Assembly: GCF_007830545.1 (NCBI RefSeq)
Contig: NZ_VLLF01000006.1
Span: 62,001 to 126,000, forward strand
Source of the DNA: Roseibium hamelinense
GTDB lineage: Bacteria; Pseudomonadota; Alphaproteobacteria; Rhizobiales; Stappiaceae
DNA length: 64,000 bases
Direction: 5' to 3'
The notes under the pieces were generated by a model. That model did not search any database. It was not told where the DNA came from and saw nothing but the letters and a program-made list of their open reading frames with translations. The position numbers and the translations under genes are program-made. Positions 18,459-28,083 of the stretch are shown one piece after another (the stretch's first letter is position 1; the number at the start of each line of letters is the position of its first letter).

Positions 18459-19971
18459 GCGGCACCACGGAGTCAAGAATTTTGGCTGAGGAGATAACCC
18501 CCGGAAGGCCGGCACCGGGATGCGTTCCAGCGCCAACGATATAGAGGTTTTCCAGCTCTTCGCTTTTGTTGTGCGGCCGGAACCAGGCCAGCTGGGTTAG
18601 AAGCGGTTCCATTCCGAAGGCCGCCCCCTTGATCGATAAAAGTTCGTTCTTGAAGTCGACCGGTGTCATCAGTTTTGACGTCACCACGTGATGCCCAAGG
18701 TCCGGCAACATTTCTTTTGCCAAATACGCTTCAATTCGTTGGCGGTAGCGCTCCACAAGATCCGAAGTCCATGTGAATTCGGCTTCCAGGTTGGGCACCG
18801 GCGACAGCACGTAAAAACTGTCACACCCATCCGGCGCCATTGACGGGTCGGTCGCTGTTGGCCTGTAGAGATACAGACTGAAGTCTTCGGCGAGCACTCT
18901 CCTGTCAAAAATATCGGTCAGAAGACCCTTGAAGCGTGGGCCCATGACCACTGTATGATGATCAATATTGGGATATGTCCTGTTTGTTCCGAAATACCAC
19001 ACGAAGAGACTCATGGAGTGCTTTGCCCGATCGATCTTTGCGGCTGTCCATCGTTTAGCCCGTTGAGTCTTCAAAAGGTTCTTGTATGTCCAGCCGGTGT
19101 CCGCGTTTGAGACGACAATCGACGCAGGGATTGTGGTGTCGTCGCTGAGCGTAACTCCCGATGCTCGACCTTTGTCTTCGTCGATCCTTGCAACTTCGGC
19201 GTTGCAAATCACTTGTCCGCCTTGCCCGTCGATCAGATTGCACAACCCCTCCACAAGGGCGTGTGTGCCTCCCATGGCATAATGAACGCCATATTGTTTT
19301 TCCAAATAGGAAATGAGACTCATCATGGCGCTGGTTCGCAGCGGGTTGCCTCCAATAAACAGCGGATGAAAGCTCAAGGCTACGCGCAACCGCGGATCTT
19401 TGATGTGGCGTCCCACAAGGTTGAACACCGAGCGATCGGCGCGCCTTCTGATCAAATCCGGCAACACGGCTGCCATAGCGGCCAAGCTCCCGATTGGTCG
19501 ATCCACCATGCCTGTAAAGCCTGCTTCGAAACAGCGGGCACTTTCTTCAAGGTAGCGCTCATAGCCTGCAACATCCCCGGGGCTGAGGCGGCTGACCTCA
19601 GCCCTAATGCGGGTTTCATCTGCAGATGGCCGGAATTCGGATCCATCATCGAAACGGACGGCGTAGAACGGGTCAAGGGCGACCAGTTGAACATCATCGG
19701 CCAGGGTCTTGCCGCATAATTTCCAGAGCTCTTCCAGAACGAATGGGGCCGTAATGATCGTCGGCCCCGCATCGAAGGTGAAACCATCCTGGCGGAACCG
19801 GCGTGCCCGCCCACCCGGCTGATCAAGCCGTTCCAGGACAGTGACGCGATACCCACGGGCTCCAAGGCGGACTGCAGCTGCCAGCCCGCCGAAACCCGAG
19901 CCGATGACCACTGCATGTGACCTGCCATCTTCGGCATTGCGTTGTAGAGCAATATGGCGCTGATACGTCAT
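18439..19971 (-). CDS. crtI: Phytoene desaturase
   Basis: A 510-residue FAD enzyme that carries out three or four desaturations of phytoene toward neurosporene or lycopene. The N-terminal HAVVIGSGFGGLAAAVRLGARGY fold, QPGGRARRFRQDGFTFDAGPT and the C-terminal NLYIVGAGTHPGAGLPGVISSA are diagnostic. It lies 35 bp after bchO in the bchIDO-crtIB operon. How many desaturation steps it performs cannot be read from the sequence; the presence of crtA, crtC, crtD and crtF argues for neurosporene and the spheroidene branch. Confidence 0.96.
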   Translation of the reverse strand: MTYQRHIALQRNAEDGRSHAVVIGSGFGGLAAAVRLGARGYRVTVLERLDQPGGRARRFRQDGFTFDAGPTIITAPFVLEELWKLCGKTLADDVQLVALDPFYAVRFDDGSEFRPSADETRIRAEVSRLSPGDVAGYERYLEESARCFEAGFTGMVDRPIGSLAAMAAVLPDLIRRRADRSVFNLVGRHIKDPRLRVALSFHPLFIGGNPLRTSAMMSLISYLEKQYGVHYAMGGTHALVEGLCNLIDGQGGQVICNAEVARIDEDKGRASGVTLSDDTTIPASIVVSNADTGWTYKNLLKTQRAKRWTAAKIDRAKHSMSLFVWYFGTNRTYPNIDHHTVVMGPRFKGLLTDIFDRRVLAEDFSLYLYRPTATDPSMAPDGCDSFYVLSPVPNLEAEFTWTSDLVERYRQRIEAYLAKEMLPDLGHHVVTSKLMTPVDFKNELLSIKGAAFGMEPLLTQLAWFRPHNKSEELENLYIVGAGTHPGAGLPGVISSAKILDSVVPHARQNA

Positions 19972-20006
19972 GGGTGTTCCAATCGGCTAGTTGCGGTGAA
20001 GAGCGG

Positions 20007-20945
20007 CTAAGCTGCTGCTTTCGACGTCTCCCGGATCAAATTTGCGACGATTTGCGGTTCTTCTTCATGGACAAGGTGCCCGCCGTTTTGAACGCACAAG
20101 AATCGTCCATTTGGCAAACTGTGCGCCGCTGCCTTGGAAACACGTGCCGGAACCATGCGGTCATCCCGGGCGGCGATCAGCAGCGTTTCGCTTTCGATTG
20201 TTCCAAGGTCTTTGATAAGCGGCGCCAGGTCCCAGCCTGCCATCATCCCGAGCGCTCCGCGGACATGTTTGGGCGTGTTAAACAGATGGCGGTAACAAGT
20301 CATGCTGTTTGCTGGCACATGCGATCCGGTGGCGCGGATCAGGCGGTCAGACAGGCCCCCAAACCGCGCTTGAAATGCGAAAACCCGAGGGGTTAGGGGA
20401 TTGGCAAACAAGAGTTTTGCCAGGGGCGACAGGATGCTGGCGCCTGCAATCTGTTCCAATGCGCTGTTGACCCCGAAAATATTAGTGTTTGCTAAGGTGC
20501 CGGTTTTAGAAAGCTGAAGCAGGACCGCTGCCCCTGCAGAGTGACCGACTGCGTTAGCTGGCCGAATGTCCAGTGCGTCGAGCAGTGCCGTAAGCGCGGC
20601 TGACATGCCTGGAAGGCTCAGCTGTTGAGAAGTCGCATTGCGTGTGAAGCCGTGGCCAGGCAGATCCGGAACAACGACATGCCAATCCTCAGAGAAAAGA
20701 CGGGCAAGCGGACCCATGGAGTGGCCTGATGCTCCGGTGCCGTGCAGCATAAGGCATACCGGCTGCGCGGTGTTCCCGAAGAACTGAACGTGCCAATCGA
20801 TGTTGGCAGCGCGCACAAGACGGCTTTTGTTGCGATCAGGCCATTGTGCTGTTTCCAGTTGCCGCGTCAACCAATCCGGACGGGATGGGGCGCTGCGACC
20901 ATGTGCTGCATTGGCGTTGGTTTGTGGCGGCGGGGAACGTGTCAT
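20007..20945 (-). CDS. bchO: BchO, alpha/beta hydrolase of the magnesium chelatase operon
   Basis: A 312-residue alpha/beta hydrolase with the oxyanion-region HGTGASGHS (about residue 69), the nucleophile elbow GHSAGAAVLL (about residue 134) and a C-terminal GGHLVHEE histidine motif, so the catalytic triad looks complete. BchO is always found with bchI and bchD, but its biochemical role in Mg-chelation is not settled. It overlaps bchD by 4 bp (ATGA). Confidence 0.93.
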   Translation of the reverse strand: MTRSPPPQTNANAAHGRSAPSRPDWLTRQLETAQWPDRNKSRLVRAANIDWHVQFFGNTAQPVCLMLHGTGASGHSMGPLARLFSEDWHVVVPDLPGHGFTRNATSQQLSLPGMSAALTALLDALDIRPANAVGHSAGAAVLLQLSKTGTLANTNIFGVNSALEQIAGASILSPLAKLLFANPLTPRVFAFQARFGGLSDRLIRATGSHVPANSMTCYRHLFNTPKHVRGALGMMAGWDLAPLIKDLGTIESETLLIAARDDRMVPARVSKAAAHSLPNGRFLCVQNGGHLVHEEEPQIVANLIRETSKAAA

Positions 20946-22732
20946 GTCTTTTCTGCCAGATGGCGGCTGACAATCTGCGATACGGCGGATGCAGTGACAT
21001 GCGGCAAGGCGCAGTACTCAGCCTCCATCGCCTTGGCTAGATCCAGAGCCAACGGCTTCGGCCGGGCCGCGATGTCGATAAAAATGGACCTGATACCCAA
21101 TGCAGCGCCTTGCCGGGCCAGCTGAACAGCTTCCTCGGATGCCGATTTGCGGTCCACGTTTCCAGCAAGGCTGATATTGCCGCGCCCGTCCGTAAGGTAG
21201 ACGATTAGGGGCGTCTGTCCCCTCTGTTTTGCGTGTTCGGCCAGTTCAAGAGAACGCATGATACCGCTTGCCAAAGGCGTTGCTCCACCGCCTGGCAGCG
21301 CTGCAAGGCTTCGCTTCGCTCGCACCAATGACCGGGTTGGCTCAAGCAGCGTGTCAGCGGATGTTCCGCGAAACGCGACAAGTGCGACACTGTCCCGGCG
21401 GACATAACAATCGGCAAGGAGCAGCTCTACGGCGCCCTTTGCTTCCGCGAGCCGGGACAGTGCTGTCGACCCCGAGGCGTCGACAGCGAAGATGGCAGTG
21501 GTTTCCGATCGATGCTTGAAACGTACAAACCGGAAATCTGTGGGTGAGATGCGCAGGCCAAGATCCGCCGTCCAACCCATTTGAAGTGCAACTGGGTTCC
21601 GCAACCTCTGCCAGGGTATCGCAGCCCGCAATGTGGCCGAAATGTTGGGGCGGACGCCTGAAAAAGGTGCTTTTGCTGTCAGCCCAACCGGGCGGCCCCG
21701 GCTGCTTTTTAAGGTTCGGTTTCCTGATTTTCCGGTCTTCGCATTGCGCAAGGCTCTCGACTTTTTGTCGCTATTCAGAGCACCGGTAATACTCGCGTTT
21801 GCCGCTTGAACATTCACCAGAAGGTCTTCCAGGTCGGAAAGCGTTTCTGGAAACTTGTCTGTGTTCTGGTCGGCTTCTTGTTGGGATGATTGGCTGTCTG
21901 ATTGCTGGTCCGGTGTGGCTGCGTCCTCCGTGGGCGCTTCAGCGACTTCAGGAATGGCTATATCTTTGAAGACAAGCCGCGCAGCATGCGCGAGATGACT
22001 GTCGGTCGCGTCGTTGCGGCCATCGAGTGCGGCAACCATGCGAGCGATTTTTGAAAGCCCGATTTGAACGCGGAGTGACCCTGAGCCAAGAAGAACAGCC
22101 AAATCGGAAATCTGCTGTTGTTGCTTGTCTGACAGCGTAACCTGCTGCCAATCAACAGGCTGATTGGTGCGATTGCCTCGGCCAGTGTCCATTGTCTCAA
22201 TGGTTTTCAAGTCGAGGCCGTCGACACAAACATCCAAGACTAAGCGCTCGGAAAGAACAGCGGGAAGCTGCGGCTGCTCGTCTCCTGCCTCGTCAAAGGC
22301 GACGATCACGCTTCGGATGGCGCCGCCTCCCTTTTGGGTGTCTTGCTGCAGAGTGCCCTCGGCAGCCTGGGCCAGAAGCGAGGCCGATGCCGCCTCCAGG
22401 CGCTCGGCCATAGAAACCAGAATGTAGCCTCTGTTGGCGCGCTCCAAACTGCCGACCCTGCGGGTGATCCGTCCGGCGACAAGGGATGCGACAACGTCTA
22501 TATCGCTACGTAGATTTTCCGGCGTGCAATTGGACGGAATTCGAACCAACGGCCGCTCATTTGGGATGCTTGATTTTAGATAGACCAGCCACTTTTCACG
22601 TGCCGGAGAGGGACTACCCCGTACCCTCGCAGACACACCTGCGTCTGGAAAGTGTGTCAGAAGGCGCGCGGCGAGCAATGCGTCTTGCCATTTTTGCTGT
22701 CCGGCAGCGATATTGCCGACGGTATCAGGCAT
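20942..22732 (-). CDS. bchD: Magnesium chelatase subunit D
   Basis: A 596-residue subunit that assembles with BchI into a double AAA ring and contacts BchH during Mg2+ insertion into protoporphyrin IX. The N-terminal part is AAA-like but lacks a good Walker A, as usual for BchD. A glutamine/aspartate-rich linker lies at about residues 265-300, then a C-terminal von Willebrand A domain with the MIDAS FAVDASGSTALS. Start ATG at 22732 overlaps bchI by 8 bp. Confidence 0.96.
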   Translation of the reverse strand: MPDTVGNIAAGQQKWQDALLAARLLTHFPDAGVSARVRGSPSPAREKWLVYLKSSIPNERPLVRIPSNCTPENLRSDIDVVASLVAGRITRRVGSLERANRGYILVSMAERLEAASASLLAQAAEGTLQQDTQKGGGAIRSVIVAFDEAGDEQPQLPAVLSERLVLDVCVDGLDLKTIETMDTGRGNRTNQPVDWQQVTLSDKQQQQISDLAVLLGSGSLRVQIGLSKIARMVAALDGRNDATDSHLAHAARLVFKDIAIPEVAEAPTEDAATPDQQSDSQSSQQEADQNTDKFPETLSDLEDLLVNVQAANASITGALNSDKKSRALRNAKTGKSGNRTLKSSRGRPVGLTAKAPFSGVRPNISATLRAAIPWQRLRNPVALQMGWTADLGLRISPTDFRFVRFKHRSETTAIFAVDASGSTALSRLAEAKGAVELLLADCYVRRDSVALVAFRGTSADTLLEPTRSLVRAKRSLAALPGGGATPLASGIMRSLELAEHAKQRGQTPLIVYLTDGRGNISLAGNVDRKSASEEAVQLARQGAALGIRSIFIDIAARPKPLALDLAKAMEAEYCALPHVTASAVSQIVSRHLAEKT

Positions 22733-23756
22733 TTCCCACCGTCATTTGACTGACCTCTCCAAGGGCCCGGCTTACCCGCGCCGTCGATCCGGCTTCGTCC
22801 AGTGGATCACGGCGCAGCCTGTGGCACAGAGCCATTGGCGCAACTGAAACCGCGTCTTTCAGCGTCACAGTGCTACGTTTTTCGAAGGCGGCGTGTGCGC
22901 GCGCCGCACGGATCAGAGTCAACTCGCCTCGAAGACCATCGATCCCGAGCCGCAAACAAAGCTCTGCACAAAATGCGAAGACACTGTCCGGAGTTTCCAT
23001 GTCCGGGATCAGTTTGCGCGCAGCAAGTACTCTCCGCTGGAGTTTTTGATCCATCGCCGCCCAATCAGCGCAAAAACTACCTGTGCTGGCTTCGTAGGCC
23101 TCCCGCCGCTTAACGACCTCTACGCGCGTTTTGACATCCTTCGGCGAGGAGACGTCAACTGACAGTCCAAAGCGGTCGAGGAGCTGTGGCCGGAGTTCGC
23201 CTTCTTCGGGATTTCCGCTGCCAACCATAATGAACTTTGCCGGATGCCGGACGCTCAAGCCTTCGCGTTCGACAACATTCGTCCCGGAAGCCGCGACGTC
23301 CAACAGCAAATCGACCAGATGGTCTTCCAGCAGATTGACTTCATCAATGTATAAAAAACCTCGATGGGCTTTGGCGAGGAGGCCGGGGGCAAAACTCCGT
23401 TCTCCTTTGAGAAGAGCTTTTTCAAGATCGAGAGCGCCGCAGACGCTGTCTTCGGTCGCGCCCAGTGGCAAGTCGACGATCGGGGCGGTCACTTTCACTT
23501 TTGCAGGTTTTGGGGAGCTGTTGCAGATCGTGCATTCCGATGACGGGTGGGCTGGTACACAATTGTAGGAACAGCCTTTGCGTGTCTCAATTTTCGGCAA
23601 TAAATTTGCAAGTGCACGCACAGCAGTTGATTTGCCTGTTCCCCGGTCTCCGAAAACCAGTACACCACCGAGCGCAGGCTCGATCGCGGCCAGCAGCAAG
23701 GCGTGTTTCATTTCGTCTTGACCGACAATCGCGGAAAAAGGAAAGGGGCTTTGCAT
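22725..23756 (-). CDS. bchI: Magnesium chelatase ATPase subunit I
   Basis: A 343-residue AAA+ ATPase with Walker A FGDRGTGKST (about residue 36), the CSYNC/SSECTIC cysteine-containing insert common in purple bacterial BchI, Walker B GFLYIDEVNLL and the sensor segment MVGSGNPEEGELRPQLLDRFGL. The ATG at 23756 follows GAAGGG; a longer frame runs into the promoter. It is the first gene of the bchIDO-crtIB operon, with a PpsR box 60 bp upstream. Confidence 0.96.
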   Translation of the reverse strand: MQSPFPFSAIVGQDEMKHALLLAAIEPALGGVLVFGDRGTGKSTAVRALANLLPKIETRKGCSYNCVPAHPSSECTICNSSPKPAKVKVTAPIVDLPLGATEDSVCGALDLEKALLKGERSFAPGLLAKAHRGFLYIDEVNLLEDHLVDLLLDVAASGTNVVEREGLSVRHPAKFIMVGSGNPEEGELRPQLLDRFGLSVDVSSPKDVKTRVEVVKRREAYEASTGSFCADWAAMDQKLQRRVLAARKLIPDMETPDSVFAFCAELCLRLGIDGLRGELTLIRAARAHAAFEKRSTVTLKDAVSVAPMALCHRLRRDPLDEAGSTARVSRALGEVSQMTVGNA

Positions 23757-23815
23757 GATGTTGGGCCCTTCGCGTTCTGTAGTCACCAACCGGACCAGTC
23801 CGGCATAGCATGAAG

Positions 23816-23833
23816 TGTCAACTAGATTATACA
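23816..23833. promoter_or_regulatory. PpsR/CrtJ-type operator upstream of bchI
   Basis: Exact TGT-N12-ACA match (TGT 23816-23818, ACA 23831-23833), 60 bp before the bchI start. It places the bchIDO-crtIB operon under the same oxygen and light repressor as the superoperon. The rest of the 357-bp bchI-dxs divergent gap is AT-rich and holds no gene that I can support. Confidence 0.8.
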
Positions 23834-24002
23834 ATATTGCCGGGTCTGCAATGCGTGGAATTGCAGGGTGCCTGTTGAGTTGCGCATCAATTTGACGAGT
23901 GGCAACATGTTTTAATGAGTATTATTTTCATAAAATCAATAATTTATATGCTTTTTAAGGCGCTTTCTACGGGCGGGGTTAGTTTTGTTTCTGGCAAAAA
24001 AG

Positions 24003-24020
24003 TGTACAAAAAAGTTTACA
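24003..24020. promoter_or_regulatory. PpsR/CrtJ-type operator upstream of dxs
   Basis: Exact TGT-N12-ACA match (TGT 24003-24005, ACA 24018-24020), 94 bp before the dxs start. It suggests that this dxs copy is controlled together with pigment genes rather than constitutively. Confidence 0.75.
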
Positions 24021-24113
24021 TAATTGTCTTTTGGGTTGACTATCTCTGGTGACAGACTGCGTTCGGAAGGCTTTGAGAGTGCTTTAAAGGGGCAGTTGCC
24101 CAGAGAGGATGCC

Positions 24114-26066
24114 ATGCAAATGACGAAGCCGGTGCAAAGCTCCACTCCATTGCTAGACCAGGTGGATGACCCAAAACAGCTCCGGCGCATGTCGGACGCG
24201 CAGCTCTGTCAATTGTCGAAGGAGCTTCGCGCTGATACCATTTCGTCGGTCTCACGCACTGGCGGTCACTTGGGGTCAACGCTCGGCGTGATCGAGCTCA
24301 CAGTTGCGATCCACGCTGTTTTCGATACACCCCGTGATAAGTTGATTTGGGATGTCGGGCATCAGGCGTATGCGCATAAGATTCTGACTGGCCGCAGGGC
24401 GCGCATGGCGACGCTTCGCAAGGAGGATGGCCTTTCCGGCTTCACAAAGCGCTCTGAAAGCGAATACGACCCGTTCGGTGCGGCGCATTCATCAACATCG
24501 ATCTCGGCAGGCCTTGGTTTTGCAGTGGCGCGCGACATGGGAGCTGACATTGGAGACGTGGTGTGCGTTATCGGTGATGGTGCCATGTCGGCGGGGATGG
24601 CCTACGAGGCAATCAACAATGCCGGCGCTTTGGGCAAGCGTTTGTTCGTTGTCTTAAACGACAATGAGATGTCGATTTCACCGTCTGTCGGCGCTGCCTC
24701 CTCTCACTTCGCGAACTTATGCCGGACATTGCCGGTTGTCGAGATTGACCGGTTTTTGAAAAGGGGCGCAAAGTTGCTGCCTGATCCGCTTCGCATAGGC
24801 ATGGAGCGGACCCAGCGCGCCATGAAGGAGCTGGCGGGGTCTGGCAATATCTTTGATCACTTGGGCTTCCAATATTACGGACCGGTCGATGGTCACGATG
24901 TGCCGGATCTGGTCGCGCTGCTGCGCGCTCTGAAAACGCATGGTGAGGGGCCAATACTGATCCATGCTGTGACCAGAAAAGGAGCAGGGTATGACCCTGC
25001 CGAGCAGTCGAACGACAAGTTTCACGGGGTTGGAACATTCAATCTTGTCACTGGCGCGCCGGACAAGCCCTCGGCCAAAGCATCACCGCCTTCCTACACC
25101 AAAGTGTTCGGCGACAGTCTCATCAAGGAAGCGGCACAGGATCCGTCGGTGGTGGGCATCACAGCAGCAATGGCTTCCGGCACGGGAATCGCGGCCTTTG
25201 CAAAAGCATTTCCGGACCGGGCCTACGATGTGGGCATCGCCGAGCAACATGCCGTGACTTTTGCCGCCGGGCTGGCTGCGGGCGGTATGCGACCTTTCTG
25301 TGCGATTTATTCCACTTTCTTACAGCGGGCGTACGATCAAATTGTGCATGATGTTGCTCTTCAGGACCTGCCAGTGAGATTCGCAATTGACCGGGCTGGC
25401 CTGGTTGGTGCGGACGGGCCGACGCATGCTGGTGCCTATGACCTTGCGTATCTATCAAATCTGCCAAGGTTTACGGTCATGGCGCCGGCTGATGAAGCCG
25501 AACTTGTTCACATGGTGGCAACAGCCAGGGCATATGACCACGGTCCGATCGCGTTCCGGTATCCACGAGGTGCGGGAACGGGTGTTGAGCTGCCGGAAAA
25601 GACAGTCGAATTGGACATTGGCAAAGGTCGTATTGTGCGCGATGGTCGGACAGTTGCGCTCTTGACCCTCGGTCCGCGACTTTCGGAGGCACTGGCTGCC
25701 GCAGATATGCTCAATGCCCGGGGTATATTCCCGACAATTGCTGATGCACGGTTTGCAAAGCCGCTGGATACCGAGCTTGTAGAGCGTCTTGCGCGCAGTC
25801 ACGACCTTCTCATTTGTGTGGAAGAGGGGGCTGTTGGCGGGTTCGGATCCCATGTGCTGCACCATTTGGCGGATGCTGATTTGATCAATTCTGGGTTGCA
25901 AATCCGGAGCCTGACTTTGCCGGATGAAAATATCGCGCAGGCTTCGCCGGAAGCCATGTACGCAAAAGCACGATTAGACGCTAACAGCATTGCAAAAGTG
26001 GTTTTGAGATGTTTATCTATTGATCAAGGCGAGGGAGTTGAAAAGTCACTTAAAGTGACATTCTAA
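24114..26066 (+). CDS. dxs: 1-deoxy-D-xylulose-5-phosphate synthase
   Basis: A 650-residue thiamine-diphosphate enzyme that condenses pyruvate and glyceraldehyde 3-phosphate, the entry step of the nonmevalonate isoprenoid pathway. Seen are [17 protein letters not shown] with [16 protein letters not shown], the TPP motif [18 protein letters not shown], and the catalytic-Glu segment [17 protein letters not shown] at 24114 follows GAGG by five bases; 30 further codons upstream are open but lie in the leader. It feeds idi and crtE in the same cluster. Confidence 0.96.
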   Translation: MQMTKPVQSSTPLLDQVDDPKQLRRMSDAQLCQLSKELRADTISSVSRTGGHLGSTLGVIELTVAIHAVFDTPRDKLIWDVGHQAYAHKILTGRRARMATLRKEDGLSGFTKRSESEYDPFGAAHSSTSISAGLGFAVARDMGADIGDVVCVIGDGAMSAGMAYEAINNAGALGKRLFVVLNDNEMSISPSVGAASSHFANLCRTLPVVEIDRFLKRGAKLLPDPLRIGMERTQRAMKELAGSGNIFDHLGFQYYGPVDGHDVPDLVALLRALKTHGEGPILIHAVTRKGAGYDPAEQSNDKFHGVGTFNLVTGAPDKPSAKASPPSYTKVFGDSLIKEAAQDPSVVGITAAMASGTGIAAFAKAFPDRAYDVGIAEQHAVTFAAGLAAGGMRPFCAIYSTFLQRAYDQIVHDVALQDLPVRFAIDRAGLVGADGPTHAGAYDLAYLSNLPRFTVMAPADEAELVHMVATARAYDHGPIAFRYPRGAGTGVELPEKTVELDIGKGRIVRDGRTVALLTLGPRLSEALAAADMLNARGIFPTIADARFAKPLDTELVERLARSHDLLICVEEGAVGGFGSHVLHHLADADLINSGLQIRSLTLPDENIAQASPEAMYAKARLDANSIAKVVLRCLSIDQGEGVEKSLKVTF

Positions 26067-26203
26067 AAAATTTGGTACATTCCTTCGTTTTTAACGAGGT
26101 CTTTGCGGATGACTTAATATGACTGCTGATCAGCATAATAAAAAGCGTCAGTGGCATTGGTTTAAACCCGAAAGATCAGTGTTTTTTGCGACGGGAGGCA
26201 GCC

Positions 26204-27202
26204 ATGGTCACAGACGGTTGGGTAACCAGCATACAACGTCTAGGCGAGGTTGCAGATTTTGAGTTTGGGAGCGCCACCGCTGCCGACAAGGGCTTCACAA
26301 TAACTGATGAGACCATGCAATTCGGTGGCGATGGCGGCTTCAGCAGCTTTGCCGGGTTTTCGAATGAAGCCGGTCTCGGTTCAAATCCATGCCAAAACAC
26401 CTTTACTGCGCGGGACAGGACATCGTTGTCCAACGCAATTTGCGCACATGTCTTTGAGCGGGTTGCTCATGAACATGATCATGTACCCGGGTTTCCATCC
26501 AAGGCCCCGTCTGGGAGCCTTCCGCGCGCATGCGATCGTCTGATCGCTGATGGGCCGCTATTGGATCCGGATTTTTTCGATGCGCTCAGCCGGGCGCTTG
26601 TCGAACCGGACGAAAAAGATTTTCAGGAATGCGCCTACAGACTGGAGCGTTCTGGCCACTCTATCATCGGAATCTGCGAATTATTCGTTTTGCCACTTGC
26701 CAGAAATTTGGGGCAGGCTTGGGCGAATGATGTGCAAGACTTTGTGTCTGTTGCGGTTGCCAGCACTCGCCTGCAATGCTTCGTAAATCACTTGGCCGCC
26801 GTTTATGCCGCACCTGTTCCCGATGAGGGTGAGCGCACAATTCTGCTGGCACGGATGCCGTTAAATTTTCACGTGCTTGGGATGACCGTTCTTAATGCTT
26901 GTTTCGCCGAAGCGGGATGGAACGTGCTCGGCGGCTCCGATATGGAGGCGGGAGCGCCGGTGCTGACTCTCTTGAAGGCAGAACACGTCGATGTGCTGGG
27001 GCTTTCGATGGGCACCCAAACGACGGACACGGATTTTGAGCTGTTCTGTGGACGTGCAGCTGCATGTTCAAAAAATCCCAATCTACGCATCGCGGCGGGT
27101 GGCATCAAAGTGATAAAGGATCCGGCTCATTTCATGTCATTAGGAGCCGATTTTGTTGCAAACAGCCCCGGAGATGCACTTCGCAAATCCGCGGCTGCCT
27201 AA
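26204..27202 (+). CDS. B12-binding regulator of the AerR/PpaA type
   Basis: A 332-residue protein with a C-terminal cobalamin-binding fold (about residues 205-330): LARMPLNFHVLGMTVLNACFAEAGW, VLGLSMGTQ and LRIAAGGIKV match the B12-domain strands and loops. AerR/PpaA proteins bind cobalamin and counteract PpsR/CrtJ repression. The usual D/E-x-H-x-x-G motif reads N-F-H-V-L-G here: the histidine and glycine are kept. The N-terminal 90 residues are low in recognisable structure. ATG at 26204 follows GGAGG. No ppsR lies next to it. Other B12-sensing regulators are possible, but position inside the cluster favours AerR/PpaA. Confidence 0.75.
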   Translation: MVTDGWVTSIQRLGEVADFEFGSATAADKGFTITDETMQFGGDGGFSSFAGFSNEAGLGSNPCQNTFTARDRTSLSNAICAHVFERVAHEHDHVPGFPSKAPSGSLPRACDRLIADGPLLDPDFFDALSRALVEPDEKDFQECAYRLERSGHSIIGICELFVLPLARNLGQAWANDVQDFVSVAVASTRLQCFVNHLAAVYAAPVPDEGERTILLARMPLNFHVLGMTVLNACFAEAGWNVLGGSDMEAGAPVLTLLKAEHVDVLGLSMGTQTTDTDFELFCGRAAACSKNPNLRIAAGGIKVIKDPAHFMSLGADFVANSPGDALRKSAAA

Positions 27203-27295
27203 AATTGCGGCGCATCCTCACGAAGACGTGTGTGGTCAAGGCAATGTGGGCATCGGGTAAGCTTTCGCAGACACATTCAATATTGGGAGGGTGTT

Positions 27296-28045
27296 TTGCG
27301 GAACCTATGCTGTTGTTTTGTCGTGGCGTCGATGCTGGTTTCGCTCTGGGCTGCATCTTCATCTGCATCCGCAGAAGAGCTTGATCTTGAACTTGTGCTC
27401 CTTGCCGATGCAACAGGCTCGATCGATGAGGCAGAAATCAAGTTTCAGCGTCAGGGTTATGCCACTGCGGTAACGGATCCGGCTGTTTTGTCAGCAATTG
27501 CCAGCAATGCGTATGGTAAAATTGCAATAACATATGTTGAATGGGGCAGCGCCAATTCGCAAGATGTGGTGGTTGGCTGGACCGTAATTGATGGGCTCCC
27601 GGCGGCACAGGAGTTCGCTGCTGAATTAATGGCCGCCCCGCGCCGCGCTTTTGGGCGGAACGCTATTGGCGCGGCCTTGCTAAAAGGTAAAGACCTGATT
27701 GACAGCAATGATATTATGGGATTGCGCAAGGTGATCGACTTGTCGGCCGACAGCGCCAACAACTGGAATGGTCCGACGATCCATGAGGCACGTGAGACCG
27801 TCGTCAATTCCGGTATTGTAATCAACGGACTGGCGGTTTTGTGTCGGCATTGTTCTGGCCGTCCGATTTCCTATGATCTCGAATCACGCTTTGCTTCAGA
27901 GATCATCGGCGGCCCTGGGTCTTTTGTCGTTACGGCGGATAATCCGGAAACCTTTGCCAGCGCAGTTCGCAAAAAGCTCATTCTCGAGATCGCCAGCAAT
28001 GTTGATGTTGGTCGCAAGCTCGCTCAAATCGCGATTCAGAAATGA
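27296..28045 (+). CDS. Secreted DUF1194 protein (von Willebrand A-like)
   Basis: A 249-residue protein starting at TTG 27296, six bases after GGAGG. A signal peptide ending ASSSASA is followed by LELVLLADATGSIDEAEIKFQR, a MIDAS-like D-x-x-G-S motif, then WTVIDGLPAAQEFAAELM and a conserved cysteine pair in LAVLCRHCSG. This is the DUF1194 family, periplasmic vWA-like proteins of unknown role. It follows the B12 regulator by 93 bp and converges on bchJ. Why a periplasmic metal-ion-dependent adhesion fold sits in the cluster is unknown. Confidence 0.82.
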   Translation: MRNLCCCFVVASMLVSLWAASSSASAEELDLELVLLADATGSIDEAEIKFQRQGYATAVTDPAVLSAIASNAYGKIAITYVEWGSANSQDVVVGWTVIDGLPAAQEFAAELMAAPRRAFGRNAIGAALLKGKDLIDSNDIMGLRKVIDLSADSANNWNGPTIHEARETVVNSGIVINGLAVLCRHCSGRPISYDLESRFASEIIGGPGSFVVTADNPETFASAVRKKLILEIASNVDVGRKLAQIAIQK

Positions 28046-28083
28046 CGCTGACCCGGGCGGGTGTCGCCAAGATCCATCATCTG

